Shown piece after piece: positions 22,310 to 33,551 of a stretch of 64,000 nucleotides of DNA. Position 1 is the first letter of the stretch; each line of letters starts with the position of its first letter. The notes beneath the pieces are model-generated. The model ran no database searches and was not told the origin of the DNA. It saw only the letters and a list, made by a program, of their open reading frames with translations. Origin of the DNA: Microvelia longipes (Eukaryota > Arthropoda > Insecta > Hemiptera > Veliidae); assembly GCA_018340805.1 (NCBI GenBank), contig JACMZG010001913.1, forward strand, positions 27,855,311 to 27,919,310. The letters are read 5' to 3'. The translations under genes were made by a program, and so were the position numbers.

Positions 22310-22593
22310 GGAAACGAAGAAAAGAGTCTCTCCACACAAACAATAGTTTATTGGCAAAGCGCTTTCAATCTAACAAGAGGTCATCATCAGTGCCATGAAG
22401 ATAATGATTAAAGTTATAAATACATAAAACTATTTTCTTTTCCGAGCTGTGACTATCTCGGAAAAGAATATAGTTTTATGTATTTACAACTTTCATCGTT
22501 ATCTTCATGTCACTGATGATGGCCTCATGTTAGGTTGAAAGCGCTTTGCCAATAAACTATTGTTTTTGTGGAGAGATTCTTTTCTTCGTTTCC
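22310..22593. mobile_element. Palindromic pair of Penelope-like ends with hammerhead-like core
   Basis: Two roughly 138-bp arms (22310-22448 and 22456-22593) are inverted copies. Each arm, read outward, has CTGATGA, a short stem-loop, GAAA and then the self-complementary GCGC (right arm: 22513-22519, 22537-22540, 22541-22544). The bases before CTGATGA (TGGCA in the left arm) can pair with TGCCA after the presumed cleavage site. This arrangement matches hammerhead ribozymes known in Penelope-like element terminal repeats, with one extra base before stem II. No reverse transcriptase ORF is nearby. Confidence 0.6.
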
Positions 22594-23274
22594 TTCTACC
22601 ATGACTCAAGAATCAATAAAGAAAAATAAAAGAATAAATAAAGAGATGTTTGGTAAGAATAAATAATTAGTAATATTTGCAGTATCACTGGAGCTTCATT
22701 AATCTGTCATATTATTAATTAAAATTTAAAACGGTAGACACCAATAAATATTTTAAAACCGATGTAAGATCTTTTTAGAGTAAGTATCAAGAACTAAGGC
22801 GCATTTCATTCACTACTATAAAATGACTGGACTCTGTTTCTCATCGTGTGGGTACACAAACTAGAATAGAAGCAGAGTACCTTTTAAGACTGTTTAGAAC
22901 AAAACTGTCATTAGTTCATTAAAGTCATTTAAACACGGAGGTACATAACAAAAAAAACCTTCTTCAATCTTATAAATTTGTATAAAGTAAAGTTTCCATT
23001 AACCAATCTAATGCCACCCTTTTTGCCGAGAAACCTAACGCTAAAGACAGAAAATGCTATTTCTCGCAACAGTCATTCCTTACAAAATCAAATAATTGGA
23101 GGTAATGCAATTGTAGAGCATGTAGTTCTAAACTAAATTAAAAACATTTATGCATTAATATTTCAGCAGCTTTCTTATCAGTATTTATTAAATGAATTGA
23201 ATAATAACCTGAGATATTACAATAACCTTCCTGACAATAAGAAAAAGTACAAAACATTCAAAAACCAAGAATCT

Positions 23275-23450
23275 AGGAGGTGTTTTAAAGACTTCCAGAG
23301 AGGCTCTTAAACGTTCCCTATCTCTGTGTGTTTGTGAGGGTCTGTTAATAGAGTAATTAATTTATGAAGAGTTTATATATGCGTATGCTAGAGTGTTATA
23401 TCTTGGTACAAAAATCAACCTTTGGGACTTGTAAAAAATATACAGCCTTT
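23275..23450 (+). repeat. Family R1, diverged internal part
   Basis: AGGCTCTTAAACG, a TCTCTGTGTGTTTGTG block, GTATGCTAGAGTGTTATA and TTGGTACAAAAATCAACC occur in R1 order. Both ends are lost. Confidence 0.5.
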
Positions 23451-24098
23451 AAGCATAAATGCATAAATTCATGGACGTGTTGTGTTGCAAAAACCATACA
23501 GACCACTGGCTCAAATTTAAATGATTCGAATCAAGCTCGATTAAAAAATTAAGACCAGTGAGAAAAACAACAGATCAGATTTTCCAAGAAATCCCACACG
23601 GCGCCATAAAAAAGAGGTGAATTAAATTGCCATTTATTCCAAAAATTTAGTGGTAGTCGAACAAAACATACCTCAGTTACGAATTAGGAAAGGAATAGTT
23701 TCACATTTGGTAGCTTTTCGCGAATTTTCAAAAGAAATAAGAGCTTAAGAGGTTGTCTCCTATAAGTGGTTTAGAACCAGAGGTATTTATAATAATTAAA
23801 CATGGTTGATAGTGGTTTGGTCGCATGTGTTGTGTGGCTAGGTGAGTGGCAAGACGAGGTAGATAGCTAGTTGGCTAGTAGGTCAGGTTCAAGGATATAG
23901 AAGGGAGTTCTAGAGTAGGTAATAGAGCCATACTAGGCCGGGCCAACGCCCTCTCTATCATCTGCACTTCCACTGTTAACTTCTATACCACAGATCATAC
24001 GTAAACAGATGTCTGTTTCAGAAGACATAAACACCATCATTTTACGTTAGAAATCATCTTGGATTTATTTTCTTTACAATGTGGATACTCATCGTCAC

Positions 24099-24314
24099 TC
24101 AAGGAGCGTGTGTCTTAAAGATAAATGTTGAAAAATGAATATTACATTCTTCATAATAATGACGATAAATCCAAGATCCCAATAGATTTATTAGATCCAA
24201 TCCAATTGTTTGATGATAGATCCAAGCTGAATCATTTCCCTCAGGTACATTATTCATACCAGCTAAATCGTCGTACAGCATACTACTGAACAGTGTCCCA
24301 AAAATATTGCCCAT
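24099..24314 (-). CDS. Possible short coding frame, unidentified
   Basis: The frame is complete from ATG to TGA (71 codons), starts MGNIFGTLF and includes MNNVPEGNDSAWIYH and SWIYRHYYEE. The composition (Gly, Asp, Glu, Trp) is less biased than most chance frames here. MGNIF is also how ARF GTPases begin, but nothing after it matches their GTP-binding motifs, so I reject that identity. There is no promoter or splice evidence, and chance is quite possible. Confidence 0.25.
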   Translation of the reverse strand: MGNIFGTLFSSMLYDDLAGMNNVPEGNDSAWIYHQTIGLDLINLLGSWIYRHYYEECNIHFSTFIFKTHAP

Positions 24315-24375
24315 GTATAGTCCATATATGGGAAGGGATAGTTGCTTCTTATCCCTCCAAGAAAAGATTAGCGCT

Positions 24376-24606
24376 GCTTGCTTTCTGTTCTTTTTAGGAA
24401 TGGTTAGAGTTGGTTGCTTTCTGTTTCTTTTAGAAATGATTAGAGATGGTTGCTTTTTGTTCCTCTTAGAAATAGTTAGAGCTGGTTGTTTTCTGTTTTT
24501 TCAGAAATGGTTAGCTCTGATGCTTTCAGTTCCTTTTAAAAATAGTTAGCTCTGGTTGCAGTCTGGTTTTTTCAAAGGTAATTCGAGTTGGTTGCTTTCT
24601 GATCAT
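24376..24606. repeat. 36-bp minisatellite, about 6 copies
   Basis: Units of the form GTTGCTTTCTGTTTCTTTTA followed by GAAATGATTAGAGATG repeat every 34-36 bp and degrade to the right. Because 36 is a multiple of 3, the plus strand shows a GCFLFLLEM-type peptide repeat; I treat this as a by-product rather than a protein. Confidence 0.88.
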
Positions 24607-24845
24607 TTCAGAAGAGAAGGAAACAGTAATTAAACAAGTCATGGAATATTTTACCCACAATAAATGTTTATAGGAAAGTATGTTGTCATAAGTTACTGAA
24701 AAAGAATGAGAAATTCTAATATGCAGCACCCCATTGAGTTTTACGAATCAAACCAGTAGTACTAGTAAAGAGGTAAGAGAGGGAGACACTAGTTTAAAAC
24801 TAGGGAAGAAGGCAGAATTTTAAGGTCAGGTGACCTAGTAAAGAC

Positions 24846-25013
24846 CTCCTTGGATGTAATGAATAAAAACAGAACAGTTTTTGTCTCTCTACACATTATT
24901 ATATTTATATAACAGAGCCGGATTCAACCGTTAACGGTCATCATCAGTGCCGGTGAAAGTGAGGCTAGTAATCAACCAGTGTATTTAAAGGTGATTACTT
25001 GACTCCTTGGATG
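24846..25013 (-). mobile_element. Short Penelope-like element with 11-bp target duplication
   Basis: CTCCTTGGATG is duplicated at 24846-24856 and 25003-25013, enclosing 146 bp. The minus strand of the insert carries CTGATGA, the stem-loop GACCG/TTAA/CGGTT, then GAAT (GAAA in the 22.3-kb copies) and, after an AT-rich segment, GTGTAGAGAGAC. The 22.3-kb palindrome has GTGTGGAGAGAC at the same place. The insert is far too short to code for a protein, so it is a truncated or non-autonomous copy. Confidence 0.6.
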
Positions 25014-25229
25014 CTTCACACTGTCATAGACACGATAATGAGCCGAAGCCAGCACTTACCCTTAAAAATTGTCCAAATAACACAGAAGCCTATATGGTGC
25101 TTTTCATGTTACTCAGCAAGCTTTTGTCAAATTTAAATACAAGTCTAAACATTTTTGAAACTATAAAACTCTTAGATTTTCCGTAAGGGTTCTACAATTG
25201 CATTACACTACAGTATGGTGCGCTTAATG

Positions 25230-25540
25230 TAGCTAATGTGTCACATAGTGTGACGAGCCGAGTTGTGTGACAGGACGTCTGGGGGCTAGTTGGATGTCTG
25301 TCCGCTACGCACCGCCACACACACCCCCGTAATTCCCACCTAGATATCGATTCCCTAGTGTCTACAAACTACTAATCATTCACTCCCACTCACTACGTGA
25401 TTCTCGGCACAACAAGGATAGATATAGTATATCGTATCAATTAGGAAATAATAATCACTCGGGACTTTCCCGCAAATATTACAGCCTAATTACTTCTGGA
25501 GGTGTCTGTATCTTCTTAACAGGCAGACTTGGGGGAGGAG
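25230..25540. other. GC-richer island, possible untranslated exon or regulatory DNA
   Basis: Contains CACCGCCACACACACCCCCG, and later an acceptor-like TCTTCTTAACAG (plus) followed by purine-rich sequence. On the minus strand CACGTA|GTGAGTGG looks like a donor. No long frame is open, so any exon would be non-coding or very short. Confidence 0.3.
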
Positions 25541-25892
25541 GAAACCCTCTAATAAAATTGTTATCTTAATCAGAAGTTAAGATATTTGTGTTCAAAACAC
25601 ATTTACTCATAAATAATTTGAAATAATTCTACCTGGGGACATTTCCTCAAAATCCGCAAACCAGACAAATTTCCTTTGCAATGCATTGGCTTTGCTCACC
25701 AATGCAGTTCTTGCTCAGGTATTCGGTGTTGCTGCCTAAGTTGAAGCAGTTATACTTTTATGTGTGTCGATTTCCCTGGATTTTACAAAGGAAATACGCA
25801 GCTTTGTACGATAAGTTTTTAAAAACTTTACTTGGCCATGCTTAATGAGACAACAAAGGTCAGTCGGTATATGCTAATCCTAATAATTTTTA

Positions 25893-25916
25893 AGCGCATT
25901 TCTAATGAAATGCGCT
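25893..25916. repeat. Perfect 10-bp hairpin
   Basis: AGCGCATTTC pairs with GAAATGCGCT across a 4-nt loop. The surrounding 25.8-26.0 kb shares GAACTAGA-TGGTG with 28752, so both belong to an unnamed dispersed repeat. Confidence 0.8.
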
Positions 25917-26019
25917 ATAACTGCTCTAACTAGGCAGCATAAAAGGGAAAACAGAGGAAGAACTAGACTGGTGAGCTAAAAAACAAGCATTTTAAAGGAA
26001 ATTCGCCTTAATTACGGAC

Positions 26020-27140
26020 TAACTTTCGAACGCTTTCTCGGATCGAAATGAAACTTGGTCCATAAATCGACCTCATTAATATCCCAAATCCTGTTTTTTT
26101 AAATTTTTTGGGACGTTGATTTTTGGGACGTTTCCCAAATTAAATTCATGGGGAAAAATCGTTGTCTATAACAATCACCTTATAATATCTATCTTAAATC
26201 TATCTTTATTTTTGACAATTTTTTTAAGTATGACACTTTTCTAATGTTTTTTACCTGGTGAAATTGAATGAAAAATAAATATTTATTTACAGCAACGTCA
26301 AGATTTGCTGACTTCTAAAGACTACATACAGTATGGAGAGATACTGTTATCTAATTGATAACAATTAAAGAAAATGTTAATAGTTTTGTATGATTATCCG
26401 TTGAACAACAACAAGCAATAGGGCAATTTTTTTTAGAGAATGAGGCTCATGAGGTTTTATTATGAAAACTAATTGTTTTAGAAGCCATTATGAGATGAAA
26501 ATCAATGGTTGAGATTTGAGTTTTTCCGGACAATATCCTTCTTTTCATTATCTGTTGTGCTTCAACTGGTATTTTCTTTATATACAATTTGACCTTGTTT
26601 ACGAGTATCTCGCAAAACAACAACCCCCCCCCCTCCTTCCTCAGACATTTTCCATTACAGAAATGAAAAGATATAAAGAAACCTCCGAGGGAGGTTATTT
26701 AAAGAAAATCTAATTTCCATCCTTCCTTGGAACAGGTTTTTATCCAGCAATAGATTGAAGGTAATATTTTAATGACTGACTATAGATTGAGGCATGGGTT
26801 CGATAGATTTCACTGAGAAGAAGAGAAGTTAATTGATTACATCAAGGGGGAGGTCAATAGATTACTCCAGGTAGGGGGTGAGGTCTACGGATTAAATCAG
26901 GATGGAAGGAGGAGGTCTATAGATTACGGTCTATTATTCACCCTGAAAATTGCAAAGCTTTTCTTTAATCAAATGTAAATTGTCCTCAGTTGTCGACCCC
27001 ACCATTGATTGGCGGTTTTCAAAATTTCTTTTTACCTAAGCTGTAGTTTTTGACGTTTTCTTATAAAGGTTAACTTTATTTGACGTCACCTAAACTATAT
27101 TAGTTTCTTATATTAGAAATGTTTAATAGACACGAGTACC
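26020..27140. other. No recognised gene
   Basis: AT-rich. There is a poly-C tract near 26624-26634 and three loose purine-rich copies of an AGGTCTATAGATTA-type segment at about 26850-26930. The ORF at 26516-26713 is not supported. Confidence 0.45.
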
Positions 27141-27210
27141 TATTCCAAAGGAGGCAATTCATAGCCATGTACAAATACACAGCTAAGATCCCTACTTACA
27201 CTAATAGCCC

Positions 27211-27836
27211 AGGAGCCGGGCCTGGAAAAACATGACTTATTTTCTACTGCTTCAAACCAATTTTTTAAAAAAATGTACCCGAATGGAGCTCTAAATATGA
27301 TAAGCGTACGCTCAAAATTTCTTGAAATAAGTGGTTCCCTATTCAAAACTTAAAGGAAACATCTTTTAAAGCTGACAAGTTTCCAATAAATCGAGCGGTT
27401 ATTCGTGAAAATCGGATAACTAACACCAAAGTTATAGTATTAACAAAATCAACAAAACAATTGTTGATGCTGTCAGTAAATTTCTTTCCAAAAATTACGA
27501 ATTGTGCATCTTTAAGTAATTTCTGAAATGCTATAACTTAGGTTCTAGTTATCTGATTTTGACGATAAATCATTTGATTGATTTTAAATTTTGTCAGCTT
27601 TGAAAAATTTACTCTTCGGGTATCGCACATGACCAACAGGGTACCACTTAGTTCAAGAAATCTTAAATACCTCCGATTTTCTAAACGATTGAGGGTGTGC
27701 AATCATATGAGGGACTCCAATCTGTGGAGGCAGACCATAATTTTTCTTTATTAATAAAGGTATAGTTTAAAAAAAATTGGTTCGAAGCAGAACAAAATGA
27801 GTGACGGTTTTGAATTCTGGCTCCTGACTATGAAGT
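27211..27836. mobile_element. Large diverged foldback element
   Basis: The left half (27211-27480) and the right half (27490-27836) are inverted copies over nearly their whole length. Paired blocks include AGGAGCC ends, CTGCTTCAAACCAATTTTTT against the complement of GGTTCGAAGCAG, TTTCTTGAAATAAGTGG, AAAGCTGACAA and ATCGGATAACTA. By eye the arms are about 75-80% identical, so the element is old. The minus-strand ORF at 27140-27346 lies in one arm. Confidence 0.8.
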
Positions 27837-28479
27837 CACGGCAACATAAAGGTAACTATTATGAGAAGAGCTAAGAAAGTTTTTTGCTGCGACATTCTTA
27901 TCTTGTGTGAATAAACACAGCTAAAACAAACGGGCGACCTACAAGCATCCCTGAAAATTACGTTTAAAGAGTAACATAGATACACAGATGACAATGTCAA
28001 CTAAGAGTAGGGATTGAGCTAACGCAGTAAATTTTATATATTTAGGTGCTTAGGGAATATTAGAGAAAATACTTGTGCAGTAGATAGTAAGCTGAACACA
28101 TCCCACCCACTCTCCGATTTTCTTTTGTACAGGGCATTTAAAAACATTTTTAAGGGATAATAAAAGGAAAAATGTTAAAACGTATATTAATGGAATAATA
28201 AATTAATAATGAATATTAATGGCATATAAGTTTTTAATATAAATAAATATAATAATTGGAAATTGTCATAAATATTATAATTTTAATTTAATATTAATAT
28301 TAATTAAAAAATATAAAATGTCGAAGTTTTTAACACATTATTTTTTAAAGCAGGGAACGTTATGGAAAAGGTTTTGATAAAAACTTCTCGGAACTCATGG
28401 TTATTACAATCAGCTACAATACACCCTGTGCTGTAGAAGTTTCAATCGAATATTTTATACATCTTCTTAGCGAATTTCC

Positions 28480-28545
28480 AATGGAAAAAATCGCTGATGG
28501 GATGCGTCTTATCAGGAATCGGACCGTTTTTTAATAAGGAAATTC
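28480..28545 (-). repeat. SINE fragment
   Basis: It is bounded by GCGAATTTCC and GGAAATTCGC. Its minus strand carries GGTCCGATTCCTGATAAGAC, a degraded B box followed by the same segment as the SINE at 16396-16498. A related piece lies at 32405-32475 (minus). Confidence 0.5.
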
Positions 28546-28937
28546 GCAAAAAACATTTTGAAAATGATCATAAAATGAGCTCTGTATGACTTCACAAATG
28601 TTGTGTAGAACTAATTAAGCATAGTTTTAAAGAAACTATGGCATGAAAATGCGGATTTCCTATGAAAAGTCCGGGAAAATTAACCAAACAAGGTAAAGCG
28701 CTACTGTTCCGACTGTTTATGCTTGAAAGCATAAACTAAAATCCTGAAAAAGAACTAGATTGGTGCGTAATAAAGCTAGCATTCCGAAATTCGCCGGGCT
28801 TGCGGCACCAGCCCAATTTTATCATTGTTCAATATATTTGTCCACGAATTTTTATTACAAAATTACGCTAAAGAAACTGGTAGGATGACAGAATTGTAGA
28901 GGGGAGTGGGGCATTCAAGTAAACAAGGGAGGAATTT

Positions 28938-29690
28938 CATTTTTTTTTACTTTTTCTCAATTATTTCGTAGGTATACAGAAAAACCATTGTATTTACAAA
29001 AAAAATCCGAAACCGAGATGTCACCAGTTTATTATCCGTTTCAGGTGTTTTAAGACCTCCTAAGAGGTTCTCAAAGCTGTCAATCTGTAAGTGTTTTTCA
29101 TTATCGTATCTCTCTCAATGAATTTATGCTAAAAAAAGAAATTTGGAACAAAAACCAATCTTTAGATAGCATCTACTGGAAAAGAACAAAATGATTTTAA
29201 ACTCGCAATATTGACTAAGCAAACATTTGAGATTTTGTACCCCGATAGTCATATAGAAGTTATATATAGCCATTTAAACATTCGTGCCAAGTTTCATCTC
29301 ATTATCAGCATTAGTTTTATTTTTATTGAATGACTTGTATACGAATTTTAAAAAAATAATCCAATTGAGTTGAAATTTGGTACAGGTGTACCCTTTTATG
29401 TAAATAAGTATAATAAGTTTCGTTTCGCAAGTATATCTGTGGTTTTTTTGGATCAAACAAGTTAAGCAGCAAGGTCAGTGATTGGATCGAAAACTTCTGG
29501 GAATAAATATAATGTAACTACTACCTCAGGACAAGCGAAGCGATTTTAAAGACATGTTGCCGTATAAAGTTGGAGACTTATATATACTATGGACTGTCGA
29601 AGCAAGCCTGACGAAGAAGCGAGGATGAGCGTAGCAAATCCGTAGTGGTGAGAACAAGTTCCCAGGTACCATGTATCCGTTTTTTTTTAC
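28938..29690 (+). repeat. Family R1, most complete copy
   Basis: From 5' to 3' it reads TTTTTACTTTTTCTC, TCGTAGGTATACAG, ATCCGAAACCGAGATGTCAC, TTTCAGGTGTTTTAAGACCT, the CTCAATGAATTTATGCTA block, a TTTGGAACAAAAACCAATCT block, TTTCATCTCATTATCAGCAT, TTGAAATTTGGTACAGG, GTTTCGTTTCGC, AGCAAGGTCAGTG, GGACAAGCGAAGCG, GAGGATGAGCGTAGCAAATC and finally CCAGGTACCATGTATCCG. No ORF or inverted termini are visible, so the class is undetermined. Confidence 0.75.
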
Positions 29691-29699
29691 TTTTCAAAT

Positions 29700-30540
29700 G
29701 TATGAGGAACCGTGAAACGTGAAAGTAAGCTAAAACCTTTCAGTGATAGTTTCAATGCCAAATTTAATATAGTGCAAATTCAGAGTGCATAGCTTTGTAT
29801 AACCAGTAGGAAAAATCTGCGCATTTCCTCTAAAATTTTCAGAAAAATTAAGTAGCGAATAGTACTTGTTTATAAAGCATGAAACGAAAACTTACGCATT
29901 TGAAACGAACTTCGCTCGGCATACGGTCACTTGCGCCAGAAATTTTGTTTTATCCGTGAAAAGCTTATCAGAAACACATTGACTAATAACTCTTTTTCCT
30001 GGCTTTTCAAAGGAAGTGCTTCAACACATTTTAATTGCTAACATAAAAAGAAGCATTTAATGCGCGCACACAGAGCTGATTAATATAGAATTAGCACATT
30101 CCTGTCTGGCTCATGAAAGGATCTCGCCAACTTCCTTTTAAAAATAAAAAAAAAAAGTTCAAGTCAAAGTGTTTCACTGTACTTTCACGTATAAGCTTAA
30201 AGAAGGCTGTTAAGCAAAAAACATACCAAAGAAAATTCGCTCGACTTGCGAACCCCCTACCCCAGAATTATTTAATTTTAAAATGATTTTAACTTCAAGT
30301 TTTAATTGCTTTCAAATTTACTTCTCTTTCGCGACAGATAAGATATATATGAGCGGAAAGGAAAGAAACAATTCATGAGTAACTGTCGCCACAGTTTTTC
30401 AGAAACATAGAGGCTCTCAAACAACACAGGATTTTATAGTAGGAAAACGCCATAATATTTGTTTAAGCAGTGTCCAAATGTACAAGATTTTCTCGGCGAT
30501 AAGATTAAGGGTGTGATCTCAAGTGTAAAACCGATCGATC
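29700..30540. other. No recognised gene
   Basis: AT-rich with scattered GCGCATTTCC, AACTTCGCTCGGC and AAAATTCGCTCG pieces that recur elsewhere in the window. These are probably remnants of the dispersed repeats at 25.7-26.0 and 28.6-28.8 kb. Confidence 0.45.
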
Positions 30541-30548
30541 TGATTAGG

Positions 30549-30583
30549 ATATTATATATATATATATATATAATATATATATA

Positions 30584-30631
<48 letters not shown>

Positions 30632-30715
30632 TATATAATTATATATATATATATATATAATTATATATATATTATTATATATATAATATATTATATATAA
30701 TATATATATATAATA
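30549..30715. repeat. Long interrupted (AT)n tract
   Basis: About 165 bp composed almost wholly of A and T in AT and AAT/ATT runs. Confidence 0.95.
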
Positions 30716-31172
30716 TAAAAATAAATTAAATGTTTTTTAATTGTAAAAAGTAATGTATGTAAGATTATTCCTCTAAATGGTCGTTCATTTGCATCGCCCA
30801 CAGGAAACACAGAATCATTGTTTCAACTTCTGAAAGTAAATTTTAAACATTTAATAAATAATTTAAGCTGCGTAATAGACATTTCATTTATTATTTACTT
30901 AGTCTCTGCTTTATAACTCCATCGGAATCAATTACTTACATTTTAATTACATTGCCGTACAATTCATCAAAGCTATTTAAATAAATCATGTTTTAATTGG
31001 AAATATTTTTTTCAGTATTGATATTTGAAATCTCTATTTCATCAAATAACAATTTAGATAAAAGATACACATAAAATGCATCTATGGCTGAAAGTTTTCA
31101 ACCAGACTTTGTTAGAGATGAAGAAAGAGTTATATCAATTTCATATCTAAATTAGTAAAGTAAAATTTAACA

Positions 31173-31324
31173 AGACACACGGCTAAAATCGGTTGACAGC
31201 ATGAAAAAATAATGCGAGGGAGCCAATGAGGTTAGTCCTGGATGTTAAATTTTAAATGAGGCCAACCTTAGAGGTTTCTCAACACTATTTTTACGCGATG
31301 TCAACTAATTTTAGCCGTGTGTCG
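31173..31324. mobile_element. Foldback MITE, copy 2
   Basis: It has the same ends (GACACACGGCTAAAATC) and internal blocks (GAGGGAGCCAATGAG, TCCTGGATGTTAAA, GTCAACTAATTTTAG) as the copy at 6921-7088, with a short internal deletion. A TA flank is not obvious here, so the target site remains open. Confidence 0.8.
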
Positions 31325-31539
31325 TGTAAAATGTGTGTGGATGCAAAAGTTTAGATTCACCAACACGAACACCTTAAAATATTGGGAAACAAGGTCCTCG
31401 ACAAAACCAGCAACATTAACTCTTTTGAAATCAAATTTACCAATATTATTGTAGTAACTATTACCACGTATTATTATAGGTATTAGTTACTGAAATAATA
31501 ATAGTAGATTTGACTTCGGAAGAGTCAGTTCGCTGGTAG

Positions 31540-32070
31540 AGACAATTTTGGTTAGTCTAGGACCATGTTTCCCCCATATTTAAGGTGCTTTAATGTTCCT
31601 ATTTTTGGCAACTTTAAAAAGTTAATTAAGGCCATACATAACATTACTTATTATTAAAATTAAATAAAATTATAAGAAATGTGACACCAATATTGCCATA
31701 TTTCGGTGATTTTTCATGAAGCTATTTTTTATATACATACTACATTTTTGTTCAAAATCACAAGAATGAAATAGTTTTAACATATTTAATGATATATGTC
31801 TTTGAATATGACATAATAATATAATAGCTTGATGAAAAATTGTCCGGAAATATCAAATTTCTTAGGATTCAATGCAGTTTTCAAGGAATATTAATGTACA
31901 CACTATTTTTTTTAAGTTACCAAAAGGAGTAACAATATTATCATATTTAGGAAATAGTTACCAAAAAATAATGGTAAATTTTAACTCGCAAGATTTAATT
32001 TACTGGGGAGGCGAGACCATTTTTGAAAGCCAAGGAAAATGTTTTCCCTTTATTTTTAAGGTGTTAATGT
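31540..32070 (+). repeat. Dispersed repeat D, copy 2, with internal duplication
   Basis: 31670-32070 matches 110-560 in block order. In addition, a segment around 31540-31600 (GAGACAATTTTGG, ATGTTTCCCC, TTTAAGGTGCTTTAATGTT) reappears at about 32010-32065 (GAGACCATTTTTG, ATGTTTTCCC, TTTAAGGTGTTAATGTT), bracketing the copy like direct repeats. The ORF at 31872-32144 is repeat-derived. Confidence 0.5.
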
Positions 32071-32344
32071 TGGTGCACCTGCATTTCATGATCCACCCGG
32101 TATTTAAGTCACCAACTGATACATCAGATTGTCTAAAACCATAATGAGATATGATGTGATAACTATGGATATATTGGTATTACATGCATCATGAGTGGCC
32201 CAATGTATCAGACACGAATTTATTTCTATTACTTCACTTAAAATCAAAGAAAAAACTTCTCGTTATGGCAGATACTGCAGAAAGTTGAAATCGAGTACTT
32301 TCAGAAAAACATCTCGTGAATTCATAGTTTCTTGTATTGTTTTA

Positions 32345-32378
32345 TTATTATTTGCTATTAAATTATAGCAAATAATAA
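32345..32378. repeat. Perfect 14-bp hairpin
   Basis: TTATTATTTGCTAT pairs with ATAGCAAATAATAA across 6 nt. A SINE fragment follows at 32405. Confidence 0.85.
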
Positions 32379-32479
32379 CTAAACATATGGCATTTCGCCA
32401 TATTTTTAGCGAATTTCCAATACGTAGACCACTTCGCGGTCATCTCGTCTAGCAGGAATACTTCGCGGGCCTTCTCTAC

Positions 32480-33370
32480 AAGTTGTAAGCATTTCCGAGC
32501 CTGTTATTGTGCTCTATTATGTGAGGGAGGGAAATGAAGTAACCCTTCCATTCTCCCCTCACACAAAATGACTTCATATCGGATATTAAATAAAATCAAC
32601 ATCAAAACAAAATGTCAGAACTTAGTTTGATTTCCTCCCAAACTCAAAAGAATCAGTTTAAGAATTCGGCTGTTTTCTGAGGCCTGCGTCAACCGGTTGA
32701 GAACGTTACTAACTGGTAACTGTTAATGAAAGCACGGAAAGTTAATTGCGTTGCATACCTTATACAGAATGAATCATTCGGTCCCACTGTGGCGGATTTC
32801 TATCTGCTTCACCTGCAAACAACATTATGCTGTTAATATGTTGTCTAAGAATCTAAACAAGAAATATGACAACTATTTTCTTTTGGGTTTATTTGCCAAA
32901 TATATTTTACTGGCAACAGAAAGCAACTCAATTAACTTTCAAATCAATATCAACACTGCACTGTCAAGTTTTTATTAATTTTTAGAGAACTTTATCTTTT
33001 AGAACTTGGAGGTTTAAAATTAATATTTACAATGAATTTTTTATTTGCTGCCTACGCCTAAAAAGTAGATACATATCTCCCAAAGCAGACAAAGTGTGAC
33101 ATCTTTGCCAAAGCAATAAAATAACACTCTAATATTTTTAGGCGAAAAAATCGGTACTTCACTGCCGCTCCCCAAAATAAAGTTTTTATAAAAGCACTTG
33201 GACTACATGAAGTCTACTTAGTCCACGGAAAAAAATGACACGGGATAAATTACATTGAAAAAAATTACACACACCATAAACTTGAAATGCTAACAATTCA
33301 CTGGATATTTAGATTAAATCTAAAAAGTTACCAATAGATCTACCATATTTATGCAATGAAGCTTTTTTAT
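32480..33370. other. No recognised gene
   Basis: AT-rich. The plus-strand frame at 32751-32978 is open for 75 codons but starts at a non-ATG codon and shows no motif. Confidence 0.45.
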
Positions 33371-33376
33371 ATCCTT

Positions 33377-33416
33377 TCCTTGGGGTGAAAGGATTCAATT
33401 CCTTTCACCCCAAGGA
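33377..33416. repeat. Perfect 17-bp hairpin
   Basis: TCCTTGGGGTGAAAGGA (33377-33393) pairs perfectly with 33400-33416 across 6 nt. Confidence 0.92.
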
Positions 33417-33551
33417 TTTAATACTTGCTGTTAATGAGCACTATAGCAAGGATTAAATTAAATTAAAAATTAAACATCGTAAACGCAAAGAGAGTGAGAA
33501 TGAATAAGGCATTTCCAACAACTTGCGTCATTGCAGCAATGACCTCAAGTG

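Noticed and set aside
24099..24314. ARF-family GTPase
   Set aside because: Only the first few residues match; the P-loop and later GTP-binding motifs are absent.
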